NCBI RefSeq assembly: GCF_900120385.1
Contig: NZ_LT635494.1
Location: forward strand, 698,390-733,001
Length of the DNA stretch: 34,612 bases
Source: Olsenella phocaeensis
GTDB taxonomy: Bacteria; Actinomycetota; Coriobacteriia; Coriobacteriales; Atopobiaceae
Reading direction: 5' to 3'
Made by a program: the position numbers and the translations under genes. The notes under the pieces are model-generated. The model was not told where the DNA came from. It did no database searches and worked only from the letters and a program-made list of their open reading frames with translations. Of the stretch, positions 6,591 to 14,944 are shown in pieces (position 1 is the first letter of the stretch; every line of letters begins with the position of its first letter).

Positions 6591-7044
6591 GGGAACCTCC
6601 CGTTGATGTCGCCCGCGAGCTGGGCGCCGACCCTGCGAGGTCGCAGGGATGCCTATCAAAGAGTTATGAGAGCCGACCTTTGGCGACCTGCGTCGCGAGC
6701 GGGTCTGGCAGCCGAATGGTATATCGAATCGCGCCGTGCTCAATAGATGAAGCTTACAAATTGTTAGGGATTTTCGGGGAGGGGTCCCAGCCGGGGCGAG
6801 GAGGTCCCTGCCTGCATGGGGCCACATCGCGTCGTGCGACGTCACTCTCGCATGTGCAAAACGTTATTTATTTAAAAATACAACGCGCCGATGGTGGTAT
6901 ATCGACCGCCTACGACATCACTGATTCTTACTTTTCTTTTTTCCACCTATCATTTTTTCAGATATAGACGTGGTAAGAGAGGACCACGCCTCACAAGTAT
7001 CCGGCCGTAGCTGATCTGCGGCGCTCAGCAGGGGGAGGGGTCTC
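6591..7044. promoter_or_regulatory. AT-rich divergent promoter region between regulator and ssnA
   Basis: This gap is far more AT-rich than the rest of the window, especially 6740-6970, as expected for strong promoters. It contains the 24-bp palindrome at 6862-6885, pyrimidine-rich runs at 6930-6960, and a small hairpin (CGTTGT-free stem CGTGGT 6969-6974 with ACCACG 6983-6988) in the ssnA leader. Exact -35/-10 boxes cannot be fixed by eye. No gene is seen inside it. Confidence 0.6.
6862..6885. promoter_or_regulatory. Candidate operator, CGTTAT-N12-ACAACG (copy 1)
   Basis: This 24-bp imperfect palindrome has an A/T-only centre (TTATTTAAAAAT), 160 bp before the ssnA start. The same arms, length and A/T-rich centre recur at 21740-21763 ahead of xdhA. 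TATTTA-like -10 words lie inside it, so a bound protein would block or recruit polymerase. Confidence 0.6.
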
Positions 7045-8400
7045 ATGCTGCTCGTAGCAAATGGTAGGGTCATCACTCGTGACGAGGCGCATCCGTACTT
7101 CGAGGACGGCGCGGTCGTCGTCGACGGCACCAAGATCGTGGAGGTCGGCGACAGGTCCGCGCTCGAGGGCAAGTACCCCGACGCAGAGTTCCTCGACGCG
7201 CGTGGCGCGGTGATCATGCCGGGACTCATCAACGCCCACACCCACATCTATTCCGGCCTCGCCCGCGGCCTGGCCATCAAGGGCTGCAACCCAACCAACT
7301 TCCTCGAGAACCTCGAGCAGCAGTGGTGGAAGATCGATCGCAACCTCAACATGGAGGGCACCCGCGCCTCCGCGTACGCGACCATCCTGGACTGCATCCG
7401 CGACGGCGTGACCACCATCTTCGACCACCACGCCAGCTTCCTCGAGATTCCCGGGTCGCTTTTCGCGATCAAGGACGTTGCGGAGGAGACAGGCATGCGC
7501 GCCTGCCTCTGCTACGAGACCTCCGACCGCGACGGCGAGGAGAAGTGCGACCAGGCCATCGCCGAGAACGCCGAGTTCGCGCGCTGGGCCGCCGGGCAGG
7601 ACTCCGACATGATCGCCGCCATGTTCGGCGGGCATGCCCTGTTCACGCTCTCGGACAAGACCCTCGACAAGATGGTCGAGGCCAACGACGGCCTCACCGG
7701 CTTCCACATCCACGTCTGCGAGGGAATGAACGACGTCTATGACAGCCTGGGCAACCACGGCTGCACCGCCGTGCACCGCCTCCTCGACCACGGCCTCCTG
7801 GGCGAGAAGACCATGCTGGGCCACTGCATCCACATCACGCCCGCCGACATGGACGTGATCGCCGAGACCAAGACCATGATCGTGAACAACCCCGGCTCCA
7901 ACATGAACAACGCCGTGGGCTGCGCCCCCGTGCTCGAGTTCTTCAAGCGCGGCATCACCGTGGGTATGGGCACCGACGCCTACACCCATGACGTGCTGGA
8001 GAGCCTGAAGACCTTCATCATGATCCAGCGCCACAACAGCTGCATGCCCAACGTCGCCTGGGGCGAGGACATGGCCATGCTGTTCAAGAACAACCGCACC
8101 ATCGCCGAGAAGTACTTCTCGGTCAAGCCCCAGGGCAAGCCCCTCGGCATCCTGGCCCCCGGCGCCGCGGCCGATATCGCGATCTTCGACTACAAGCCCT
8201 TCACGCCCTTCTCGGACGAGAACATCGACGGCCACATCCTCTTCGGCTTCGAGGGCAAGGCCTGCCGCACGACCATCATCAACGGTCGCGTCCTCTACAA
8301 GGACCGCGAGTTCGTCGACCTGGACGAGGAGGCCATCAACGCCCGCATCCTCGCCGCCTCCAAGCAGCTCTGGGGGGAGCTCAACGGCCGCGAGTACTAA
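7045..8400 (+). CDS. ssnA: SsnA-type amidohydrolase of the purine/selenium cluster
   Basis: This 451-residue member of the amidohydrolase superfamily follows E. coli SsnA along its length (WW-x-x-DR near 94-99, DHHAS near 127-131, SNMNN near 285-289). Metal-site residues are visible: His65 and His67 in NAHTH, His221/His223 in HIH, His260 in LGHC and Asp311 in GTDA. The superfamily hydrolyses C-N bonds in rings and amidines. SsnA is one of the genes needed by gut anaerobes for urate/purine breakdown, though its exact substrate is not settled. A GGGGGAGGGG site sits just before the ATG. It is the first gene of the unit with ygfK and the xdhD-type enzyme. The -1 gene is the divergent regulator. 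Confidence 0.93.
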   Translation: MLLVANGRVITRDEAHPYFEDGAVVVDGTKIVEVGDRSALEGKYPDAEFLDARGAVIMPGLINAHTHIYSGLARGLAIKGCNPTNFLENLEQQWWKIDRNLNMEGTRASAYATILDCIRDGVTTIFDHHASFLEIPGSLFAIKDVAEETGMRACLCYETSDRDGEEKCDQAIAENAEFARWAAGQDSDMIAAMFGGHALFTLSDKTLDKMVEANDGLTGFHIHVCEGMNDVYDSLGNHGCTAVHRLLDHGLLGEKTMLGHCIHITPADMDVIAETKTMIVNNPGSNMNNAVGCAPVLEFFKRGITVGMGTDAYTHDVLESLKTFIMIQRHNSCMPNVAWGEDMAMLFKNNRTIAEKYFSVKPQGKPLGILAPGAAADIAIFDYKPFTPFSDENIDGHILFGFEGKACRTTIINGRVLYKDREFVDLDEEAINARILAASKQLWGELNGREY

Positions 8401-8411
8401 GTCGCATGCAC

Positions 8412-8432
8412 TTGCGTCGCCCGCGGACGCAA
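8412..8432. terminator. Hairpin between ssnA and ygfK
   Basis: TTGCGTC (8412-8418) pairs with GACGCAA (8426-8432) around a 7-base loop in the 80-bp gap. A second weak GCGG/CCGC stem followed by CTTTGGTTTTT (about 8438-8468) lies just before the ygfK ribosome-binding site. Together they may trim or attenuate the transcript instead of ending it. Confidence 0.4.
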
Positions 8433-8480
8433 TAAATGCGGGGGACATAATCCGCCTTTGGTTTTTAGGAGAGGACCAAT

Positions 8481-11477
8481 ATGAGCGACATCATGCGCCC
8501 CATTCCGTTCGACGCCCTCATGGGCTGGATCCTGGACGAGTACCACACGCAGGGCAGCATCTTCGGCATCACCCGCTTCGCCAAGGGTGACGGGAAGGGC
8601 ACCCGCCGCATCTTCGGCGAGAGCATCGAGACGCCCGTCGGCCCTGCGGCTGGCCCCAACTCCCAGCTCGCCCAGAACATCGTCGCGAGCTACGTGACCG
8701 GTGCCCGTTTCTTCGAGCTCAAGACCGTCCAGGTCATGGACGGCGAGGAACTCTCGGCCTGCGTCAACAAGCCCTGCATCCTGGCAGGTGACGAGGGCTA
8801 CAACTGCGAGTGGTCCACCGAGCTGACCGTCCCCCAGGCCTTCGACGAGTACGTCAAGGCGTGGGTCGCCTGCAAGCTGCTCTCCCGCGAGCTTGACCTG
8901 GGATCTGCCGACGGCTTCGTGTTCAACATGTCAGTGGGCTACGACCTCGAGGGCATCAAGAGCCCCAAGGTCGACAAGTACATCAACGACATGAAGGACG
9001 CCTCCGCCACGCCGGCCTTCACCGAGGCCATCGCCTGGGCGAAGGCGAACCTCGACCGCTTCGAGCACGTGGACGAGGCCTTCGTCGACTCCATCACCCC
9101 GCAGGTCTCGCGCTCCATCACCGAGTCCACGCTGCACGGCTGCCCTCCCGCAGAGATCGAGCGCATCGCCACCTACCTCATGTGCGAGAAGGGCCTCAAC
9201 ACCTTCGTAAAGTGCAACCCCACGCTCCTGGGCTACGAGTACGCCCGCACCACCCTGGACTCCCTGGGCTTCGACTACATCGCCTTCGACGACCACCACT
9301 TCCTGGAGGACCTCCAGTGGGAGGACGCCGTCCCCATGCTCGAGCGCCTCATCGCGCTGGGCAAGGAGAGGGGCCTGGAGTTCGGCGTCAAGCTGACCAA
9401 CACCTTCCCCGTCGACGTGACCCGCAACGAGCTGCCTAGCGAGGAGATGTACATGTCGGGCCGCTCGCTGTACCCGCTCTCCCTCACCCTGGCCGCCCGG
9501 CTGTCCGAGCAGTTCGACGGCAAGCTGCGCATCTCGTACTCCGGCGGTGCCGACGCCAACAACGTGGCCGGGCTCGTCTCGGCCGGCATCTGGCCCGTCA
9601 CCGTGGCGACCACCATCCTCAAGCCCGGTGGCTACCAGCGCTTCGGCCAGATCGTGCGCGTCCTCGAGTCCGTCGAGGCCAAGGCCTTCGACGGCGTTGA
9701 CGCCAAGGCCGTCCGCGGCATGGTGGGCGAGGCCGTGAGGGGTGACGCCTACCGCAAGCCCATCAAGCCCCTGCCCGAGCGCCACGTCGCGGCGAAGCTT
9801 CCCCTCATGGACTGCTTCACGGCGCCCTGCCGCCACGACTGCCCCATCCACCAGGACATCCCCGGCTACCTCATGGCCGTGGACGAGGGCCGCTACGAGG
9901 ACGCCCTCAACGTCATCCTCGAGCGCAACGCCCTGCCCTTCGTGACCGGCACCATCTGCCCGCACCACTGCGGCGACGGCTGCATGCGCAACTACTACGA
10001 GGAGCACGTCCACATCCGTGAGGCAAAGCTCAAGGCCGCCGAGGCGGCAAGCGAGAAGGTCCTGCCCACGCTCGCCCGCAGGGCCGAGGTCAAGGGCAAG
10101 AAGGTCGCCGTCATCGGCGGAGGCCCTGCCGGCCTCTCCGCCGCGTCCTTCCTCTCCCGCGCCGGCGTCGACGTGACCGTGATCGAGCGCACCCAGAAGC
10201 TGGGCGGCATCGTTCGTCATGCCATCCCCGAGTTCCGCATCTCGGGCGAGGCCATCGACCGCGACATCGAGCTCTGCAGCGCCTACGGCGCCAAATTCGA
10301 GTGCGGCGTCGAGGTCAAGTCGGTCGACGAGCTCCTGAAGCAGGGCTACACCGACGTCGTCATCGCCATCGGCGCCTGGGCGCCTGGTCGCGCCACCCTC
10401 AAGTCCGGCGCCGAGATGGACGCCATCGACTTCCTCGTGGCCGCCAAGGGTGACCCCGACTCCCTCGAGCTCGGCAGCGACGTCGTGGTCATCGGTGCCG
10501 GCAACACCGCCATGGACGTGGCACGTGCCGCCAAGCGCATCAAGGGCGTCGAGAACGTCCGCCTGGTCTACCGCCGCACCCGCCGCTACATGCCCGCCGA
10601 CGAGGAGGAGCTCGCGCTCGCGCTCGAGGACGGGGTCGAGTTCATGGAGCTCCTCTCGCCCGACACGCTTGCCGACGGCGTCCTGACCTGCGAGGTCATG
10701 GAGCTTGGCGCTCCCGACGAGTCTGGCCGCCGCTCGCCCGTCTCCACCGGCAAGACCACGACCATTCCCGCCACCACCGTCATCGCCGCGGTGGGCGAGA
10801 ACGTCGAGGGCACGCTCTTCGAGGCCTCCGGCATCGAGGTCGACCGCAAGGGACGCCCCGTGGTCGACGCCAGCTACAAGACCAACCTGCCCCACGTCTA
10901 TGCCATCGGTGACGCCCGCCGCGGGCCTGCCACCGTGGTCGAGGGCATTGCGGACGCCGCCATGGTGACCGTCGCCATCTCGGGCGCGGACTTCAACGGC
11001 AAGGTCGAGTCCAACGTCAAGGCCGACTACGACGCCCCGCTCGCCAAGCGCGGCGACCTCTGTCTGGACGTCAAGGGCTGCGACAGGACCCGCTGCCTGG
11101 GCTGCGCCACCGTCTGCGAGACCTGCGTCGAGGTCTGCCCCAACCGCGCCAACGTCGCGATTCGCGTGCCCGGCATGCGCCAGCGCCAGATCGTGCACGT
11201 CGACGGCATGTGCAACGAGTGCGGCAACTGCGCCGTCTTCTGCCCCTACCAGGGTGGCCGTCCCTACAAGGACAAGCTCACCCTCTTCTGGAGCAAGGAG
11301 GACTTCGACAACAGCACCAACGAGGGCTTCCTTCCCATCGACGGCGGCATGCTCGTCAGGCTTGACGGAGGCACCAAGGTATACGATGTGAATGACAAGG
11401 ACTGCGGACTGTCCGAGTCGGTGCGCGCCACCATCGCTGCCGTGCAAAGCGACTATGCCTACCTCATGATCGGCTAG
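8481..11477 (+). CDS. ygfK: YgfK, iron-sulfur flavoprotein oxidoreductase
   Basis: This 998-residue protein follows E. coli YgfK (about 1,030 residues) end to end. Residues 1-410 form a dihydroorotate-dehydrogenase-like barrel (TPVGPAAGP, ARFFELKTVQ, STLHGCPP, VKLTNTFP, ISYSGGA). Near 445-500 lie the cysteines of a GltB-small-subunit-like Fe-S domain (CRHDCPIHQDIP, ICPHHCGDGC). FAD and NAD(P)H Rossmann loops are GGGPAG near 545 and GAGNTA near 670. Two ferredoxin-type clusters close the protein (CLGCATVCETCVEVCP, CNECGNCAVFCP). YgfK was first annotated as a selenate reductase subunit, but its genetics link it to purine/urate breakdown. It probably passes electrons between NAD(P)H, ferredoxin and a purine-derived substrate on the barrel flavin. 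The start has AGGAGAGG eight bases before it. It is cotranscribed with its neighbours. Confidence 0.95.
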   Translation: MSDIMRPIPFDALMGWILDEYHTQGSIFGITRFAKGDGKGTRRIFGESIETPVGPAAGPNSQLAQNIVASYVTGARFFELKTVQVMDGEELSACVNKPCILAGDEGYNCEWSTELTVPQAFDEYVKAWVACKLLSRELDLGSADGFVFNMSVGYDLEGIKSPKVDKYINDMKDASATPAFTEAIAWAKANLDRFEHVDEAFVDSITPQVSRSITESTLHGCPPAEIERIATYLMCEKGLNTFVKCNPTLLGYEYARTTLDSLGFDYIAFDDHHFLEDLQWEDAVPMLERLIALGKERGLEFGVKLTNTFPVDVTRNELPSEEMYMSGRSLYPLSLTLAARLSEQFDGKLRISYSGGADANNVAGLVSAGIWPVTVATTILKPGGYQRFGQIVRVLESVEAKAFDGVDAKAVRGMVGEAVRGDAYRKPIKPLPERHVAAKLPLMDCFTAPCRHDCPIHQDIPGYLMAVDEGRYEDALNVILERNALPFVTGTICPHHCGDGCMRNYYEEHVHIREAKLKAAEAASEKVLPTLARRAEVKGKKVAVIGGGPAGLSAASFLSRAGVDVTVIERTQKLGGIVRHAIPEFRISGEAIDRDIELCSAYGAKFECGVEVKSVDELLKQGYTDVVIAIGAWAPGRATLKSGAEMDAIDFLVAAKGDPDSLELGSDVVVIGAGNTAMDVARAAKRIKGVENVRLVYRRTRRYMPADEEELALALEDGVEFMELLSPDTLADGVLTCEVMELGAPDESGRRSPVSTGKTTTIPATTVIAAVGENVEGTLFEASGIEVDRKGRPVVDASYKTNLPHVYAIGDARRGPATVVEGIADAAMVTVAISGADFNGKVESNVKADYDAPLAKRGDLCLDVKGCDRTRCLGCATVCETCVEVCPNRANVAIRVPGMRQRQIVHVDGMCNECGNCAVFCPYQGGRPYKDKLTLFWSKEDFDNSTNEGFLPIDGGMLVRLDGGTKVYDVNDKDCGLSESVRATIAAVQSDYAYLMIG

Positions 11478-11522
11478 CCTCGCGAGGCGCTGTGCCACAG
11501 CCTCAAACACAAACCGAGGGCC

Positions 11523-11552
11523 GGAGGTGGCGCGCTTCGGCGTGCCACCTCC
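11523..11552 (+). terminator. 13-bp hairpin with TTCG tetraloop after ygfK
   Basis: GGAGGTGGCGCGC (11523-11535) pairs with GCGTGCCACCTCC (11540-11552), one pair being G-T, around TTCG, a very stable RNA tetraloop. No T-run follows. It lies in the 105-bp gap before the polyferredoxin gene, so it may protect the ygfK 3' end or reduce expression of the genes downstream. Confidence 0.55.
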
Positions 11553-11582
11553 CGGCGCTCATTCCGGGGGGATAGGCTCAAT

Positions 11583-12050
11583 ATGGCCAAGAGAAGGGAC
11601 AAGGTAGCCGTCGTACATTGCTGGGGGGGAGCCAGCAGGTACTGCAACTACGGCTGCGTCGGCTGCGGCGCGTGCGTCGCCGCCTGCAAGGTCGACGCGA
11701 TCGGCCTCAACGAGAACAACACCGCGCAGGTGAGGCGCGAGGCCTGCATAGGCTGCGGCCTCTGTGCGAGGGCCTGTCCGCAGGGGATCATCGAGATAGT
11801 CCCCCGCGAGGCGACAATCCTGCCGCTCTGCTCCAATCCGGACCCGGGCTCGGTCGCACGCAAGCTCTGCGACTCGAGCTGCATCGCCTGCGGCGCCTGC
11901 GAGCGAGCCTGCCCGGCGGATGCCATCCACGTGACGGACAACCTGGCGGTGACGGACGTCGAGCTCTGCATCGCCTGTGGCATGTGCGCGACCAAGTGCC
12001 CGCGCGGCGTCATCCGTGACGCCAACGGCATCCTGGCCAAGGGCTTCTAG
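11583..12050 (+). CDS. RnfB-like polyferredoxin (four 4Fe-4S motifs)
   Basis: A 155-residue soluble protein with four CxxCxxCxxxC motifs: Cys25-28-31-35, Cys55-58-61-65, Cys100-103-106-110 and Cys129-132-135-139. Additional cysteines at 13, 21, 83 and 96 could complete another centre. The opening VVHCWGG and the overall spacing resemble the ferredoxin part of RnfB, but the membrane helix and N-terminal Fe-S domain are absent. It is an electron carrier. Its position, between ygfK and 12 bp ahead of the xdhD-type enzyme, suggests it carries electrons between them. A GGGGGGATAGG site precedes the ATG. Similar small ferredoxins occur in the E. coli cluster (ygfS), but I do not assert that this is the same gene. 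Confidence 0.85.
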   Translation: MAKRRDKVAVVHCWGGASRYCNYGCVGCGACVAACKVDAIGLNENNTAQVRREACIGCGLCARACPQGIIEIVPREATILPLCSNPDPGSVARKLCDSSCIACGACERACPADAIHVTDNLAVTDVELCIACGMCATKCPRGVIRDANGILAKGF

Positions 12051-12062
12051 AGGGGAGGGGAC

Positions 12063-14834
12063 ATGGGAAAGTACAGCTTCTCCGTCAACGGCGAAGAGAT
12101 CTCGACGGACGAGAACGTATCGCTCCTGCGCTTCCTGCGCGACGAGCTCCACCTCACCTCCGTGAAGGACGGCTGCTCCGAGGGCGCCTGCGGCACCTGC
12201 ACCGTCGTCATCGACGGGATTGCCACCAAGGGCTGTGTCATCACCACCAAGCTTGCCCAGGGCAAGCAGATCCTCACCGTGGAGGGCCTTGGCGAGGAGG
12301 AGAAGGAGGCCTTCGTCTATGCCTTCGGCGCCGTGGGGGCCGTGCAGTGCGGCTTCTGCATCCCCGGCATGGTGATGAGCGGGGCAGCCCTCCTGAGGGC
12401 CAACCCCAATCCCACCGAGGACGACGTCAAGGTCGCGATAAAGGGCAACGTCTGCCGCTGCACCGGCTACAAGAAGATCATCGAGGGCATCCTGCTCGCC
12501 GCCCAGATCCTCAGGGGAGAGAGGCAGATCGACCCCGAGCTCGAGAGAGGCGACGACTACGGCGTGGGCAAGCGCGCCTTCCGCGTGGACGTGCGCCGCA
12601 AGGTCCTGGGCTACGGCGTGTATCCCGACGACCTCAACGAGACCGACTACCCCGACATGGCCTACGCCTCGGCGGTGCGCTCGAAGTACCCGCGTGCCCG
12701 CGTGCTCTCCATAGACAGCTCCAAGGCCGAGGCCCTGCCTGGCGTCCTGGGCGTGCTCACCGCCAAGGACGTGCCCGTCAACCAGGTGGGCCACCTCATC
12801 CAGGACTGGGACGTGATGATCGCCGAGGGCGACGTCACCCGCTTCGTGGGAGATGCCATCTGCCTGGTGGTTGCCGAGGACGAGAAGACCCTGGCAAAGG
12901 CCAAGAGGCTCGTCAAGGTGACCTACGAGGAGCTCGAGCCCGTCCGCAACATCGAGGAGGCGAAGGCCGAGGGTGCCCCCATCATCCACGACAGCTTCCT
13001 TGCCTTCGGCAACGTCGTCGAGCTCCACGACAACGTCTGCCAGAGCCGCCACGTGACCCGCGGCAACGCCAAGGAGGCGCTCGCCAAGTCCGCCCACGTG
13101 GTGACCAAGACCTTCGAGACGCCCTTCACCGAGCATGCCTTCCTGGAGCCCGAGTGCGCCGTGGCCTTCCCCTACAAGGACGGCGTCAAGGTCCAGAGCA
13201 CCGACCAGGGCGCCTACGACACGCGCAAGGAAGTCGCCCACATGTTTGGCTGGGACGAGACGCCCGAGCGCGTCGTCGTCCAGACCATGCTGGTCGGCGG
13301 CGGCTTCGGCGGCAAGGAGGACGTGAGCGCCCAGCACCTCGCCGCCCTCGCCGCCCTGCACTTCGGACGCACGGTGAAGTGCCGCTTCACGCGCAAGGAG
13401 TCCATCGACTTCCATCCCAAGCGCCACGCCATGCAGGGCACCTTCACCCTGGGCTGCGACGAGGAGGGCAACCTCACCGCTCTGGACTGCGAGATCAACT
13501 TCGACACCGGTGCCTACGCGAGCCTCTGCGGCCCCGTCCTCGAGCGCGCCTGCACCCATTCGGTCGGTCCCTACAAGTACCAGAACACCGACATACGTGG
13601 GTACGGCTACTACACCAACAACCCGCCCGCGGGCGCCTTCCGCGGCTTCGGCGTGTGCCAGAGCCAGTTCGCCCTCGAGTGCCTCATCGACGTGCTTGCC
13701 GACGAGGTGGGCATCTCTCCTTGGGAGATGCGCTACAAGAACGCGATCGAGCCCGGCGAGGTCCTGCCCAACGGCCAGATCGCCGACTGCTCCACCGCGC
13801 TCAAGGAGACCCTCCTGGCGGTGAAGGACGCCTATGACGCCAACGCCGACCACTGCGGCCTCGCCTGCGCCATGAAGAACGCGGGCGTGGGCGTGGGCCT
13901 GCCTGACGCCGGGCGCTGCAAGATCGTGGTCGAGGGCGGCAAGGCGATGGTCTATTCCGCGACCTCCGACATCGGCCAGGGCTGCAACACCGTCTTCCTC
14001 CAAGACGTGGCGGAGGCCAGTGGCCTTCCGCGCGCCCTCATCCGCAACGGCGAGTGCTCCACCGAGGCGGCGCCCGACTCCGGCACCACCTCCGGCTCGC
14101 GCCAGACCGTCATCACCGGCGAGTCCGTGCGCGGTGCCGCCTTCCTGCTCCGCGACGCGATGCTCGCGTACGAGGCGGGGGAGGGCGTGCCCCAGGAACC
14201 CGTTCGCGCCAGGGGTGACGGCGTCAAGGTCGAGTACGAGGGCGGCAGGAGCTACGACGTCCATGCCTGCGAGCTCAAGGCCGGCGGCGGACGCCACGCC
14301 AATGATCCCGCTTCCGCGCTAGCGGCGCTCGAGGGCTGCGAGTTCAGCTACGTCTACTTCGAGCCCACCGACAAGCTGGGGGCGGACAAGTCCAACCCCA
14401 AGAGCCACGTGTGCTACGGCTTCGCCACGCACCTGGTGATCCTGGACAAGAAGGGCAAGGTCTCCCAGATCTACGCCGCGCACGACTCAGGCAAGGTTGT
14501 CAACCCCATCGCCATCCAGGGCCAGATCGAGGGTGGCGTGCTCATGGGCATGGGCTATGCCCTCACCGAGGACTTCCCGCTCAAGGACTGCGTGCCCACC
14601 GCGCGCTACGGGACCCTTGGCCTCCTGCGTGCCAGCCAGATTCCCGACATCCACGCCATCTACGTGGAGAAGGACGAGCTCCTGCCCGTGGCCTACGGCG
14701 GCAAGGGCATCGGGGAGATCGCGACCATCCCCACCGCGCCTGCGGTGCAGAACGCGTATCGCCGCGTCAGCGGCAGGCTCCAGACCAAGCTGCCGCTCGT
14801 CGACACGCCCTACGAGAGGAGGCCGCGCGGGTAG
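12063..14834 (+). CDS. xdhD: XdhD-type selenium-dependent molybdenum hydroxylase (2Fe-2S and Mo domains fused)
   Basis: This 923-residue fusion begins with two 2Fe-2S domains (Cys38, 43, 46, 58 and Cys96, 99, 131, 133; CGFC and CRC motifs). The xanthine-dehydrogenase molybdopterin domains follow: GGGFGGKEDV near 412, GAFRGFG near 523, SDIGQGCN near 637 and the catalytic glutamate Glu885 in GKGIGEIA. There is no FAD domain. The architecture and the gene company match E. coli XdhD and the family of selenium-dependent xanthine dehydrogenases. In that family a labile selenium ligand sits on molybdenum, not as selenocysteine, so no UGA codon is expected and none is seen. It hydroxylates purines, or runs in the reductive direction, with ferredoxin as likely partner. 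GGGGAGGGG precedes the start. Cofactor-maturation genes are not in the window. Confidence 0.9.
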   Translation: MGKYSFSVNGEEISTDENVSLLRFLRDELHLTSVKDGCSEGACGTCTVVIDGIATKGCVITTKLAQGKQILTVEGLGEEEKEAFVYAFGAVGAVQCGFCIPGMVMSGAALLRANPNPTEDDVKVAIKGNVCRCTGYKKIIEGILLAAQILRGERQIDPELERGDDYGVGKRAFRVDVRRKVLGYGVYPDDLNETDYPDMAYASAVRSKYPRARVLSIDSSKAEALPGVLGVLTAKDVPVNQVGHLIQDWDVMIAEGDVTRFVGDAICLVVAEDEKTLAKAKRLVKVTYEELEPVRNIEEAKAEGAPIIHDSFLAFGNVVELHDNVCQSRHVTRGNAKEALAKSAHVVTKTFETPFTEHAFLEPECAVAFPYKDGVKVQSTDQGAYDTRKEVAHMFGWDETPERVVVQTMLVGGGFGGKEDVSAQHLAALAALHFGRTVKCRFTRKESIDFHPKRHAMQGTFTLGCDEEGNLTALDCEINFDTGAYASLCGPVLERACTHSVGPYKYQNTDIRGYGYYTNNPPAGAFRGFGVCQSQFALECLIDVLADEVGISPWEMRYKNAIEPGEVLPNGQIADCSTALKETLLAVKDAYDANADHCGLACAMKNAGVGVGLPDAGRCKIVVEGGKAMVYSATSDIGQGCNTVFLQDVAEASGLPRALIRNGECSTEAAPDSGTTSGSRQTVITGESVRGAAFLLRDAMLAYEAGEGVPQEPVRARGDGVKVEYEGGRSYDVHACELKAGGGRHANDPASALAALEGCEFSYVYFEPTDKLGADKSNPKSHVCYGFATHLVILDKKGKVSQIYAAHDSGKVVNPIAIQGQIEGGVLMGMGYALTEDFPLKDCVPTARYGTLGLLRASQIPDIHAIYVEKDELLPVAYGGKGIGEIATIPTAPAVQNAYRRVSGRLQTKLPLVDTPYERRPRG

Positions 14835-14944
14835 GCCGATCCCTAGGATATTCAGGGGCCTCCTGCCGCCGTGCCGGGGGCTCCTGGGCAATGCAACACC
14901 CCGAAACGTGAGACCGGAAGAGCTGCGAAAGAGGTGGTCGTGAC

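Noticed and set aside
8931-11510. 859-codon open frame on the strand opposite ygfK, and similar long antisense frames over xdhD, xdhA and ade
   Set aside because: They mirror the G/C-ending codons of the real genes, have low-complexity composition (His, Asp, Gly, Val, Leu) and no family motifs.
12347-13837. 496-codon Arg/Pro-rich frame inside xdhD
   Set aside because: It is a frame-shifted shadow of the hydroxylase with no start signals.
12063-14834. Selenocysteine codon in the selenium-dependent hydroxylase
   Set aside because: No in-frame TGA is present, and this family uses a labile selenium ligand on the cofactor.
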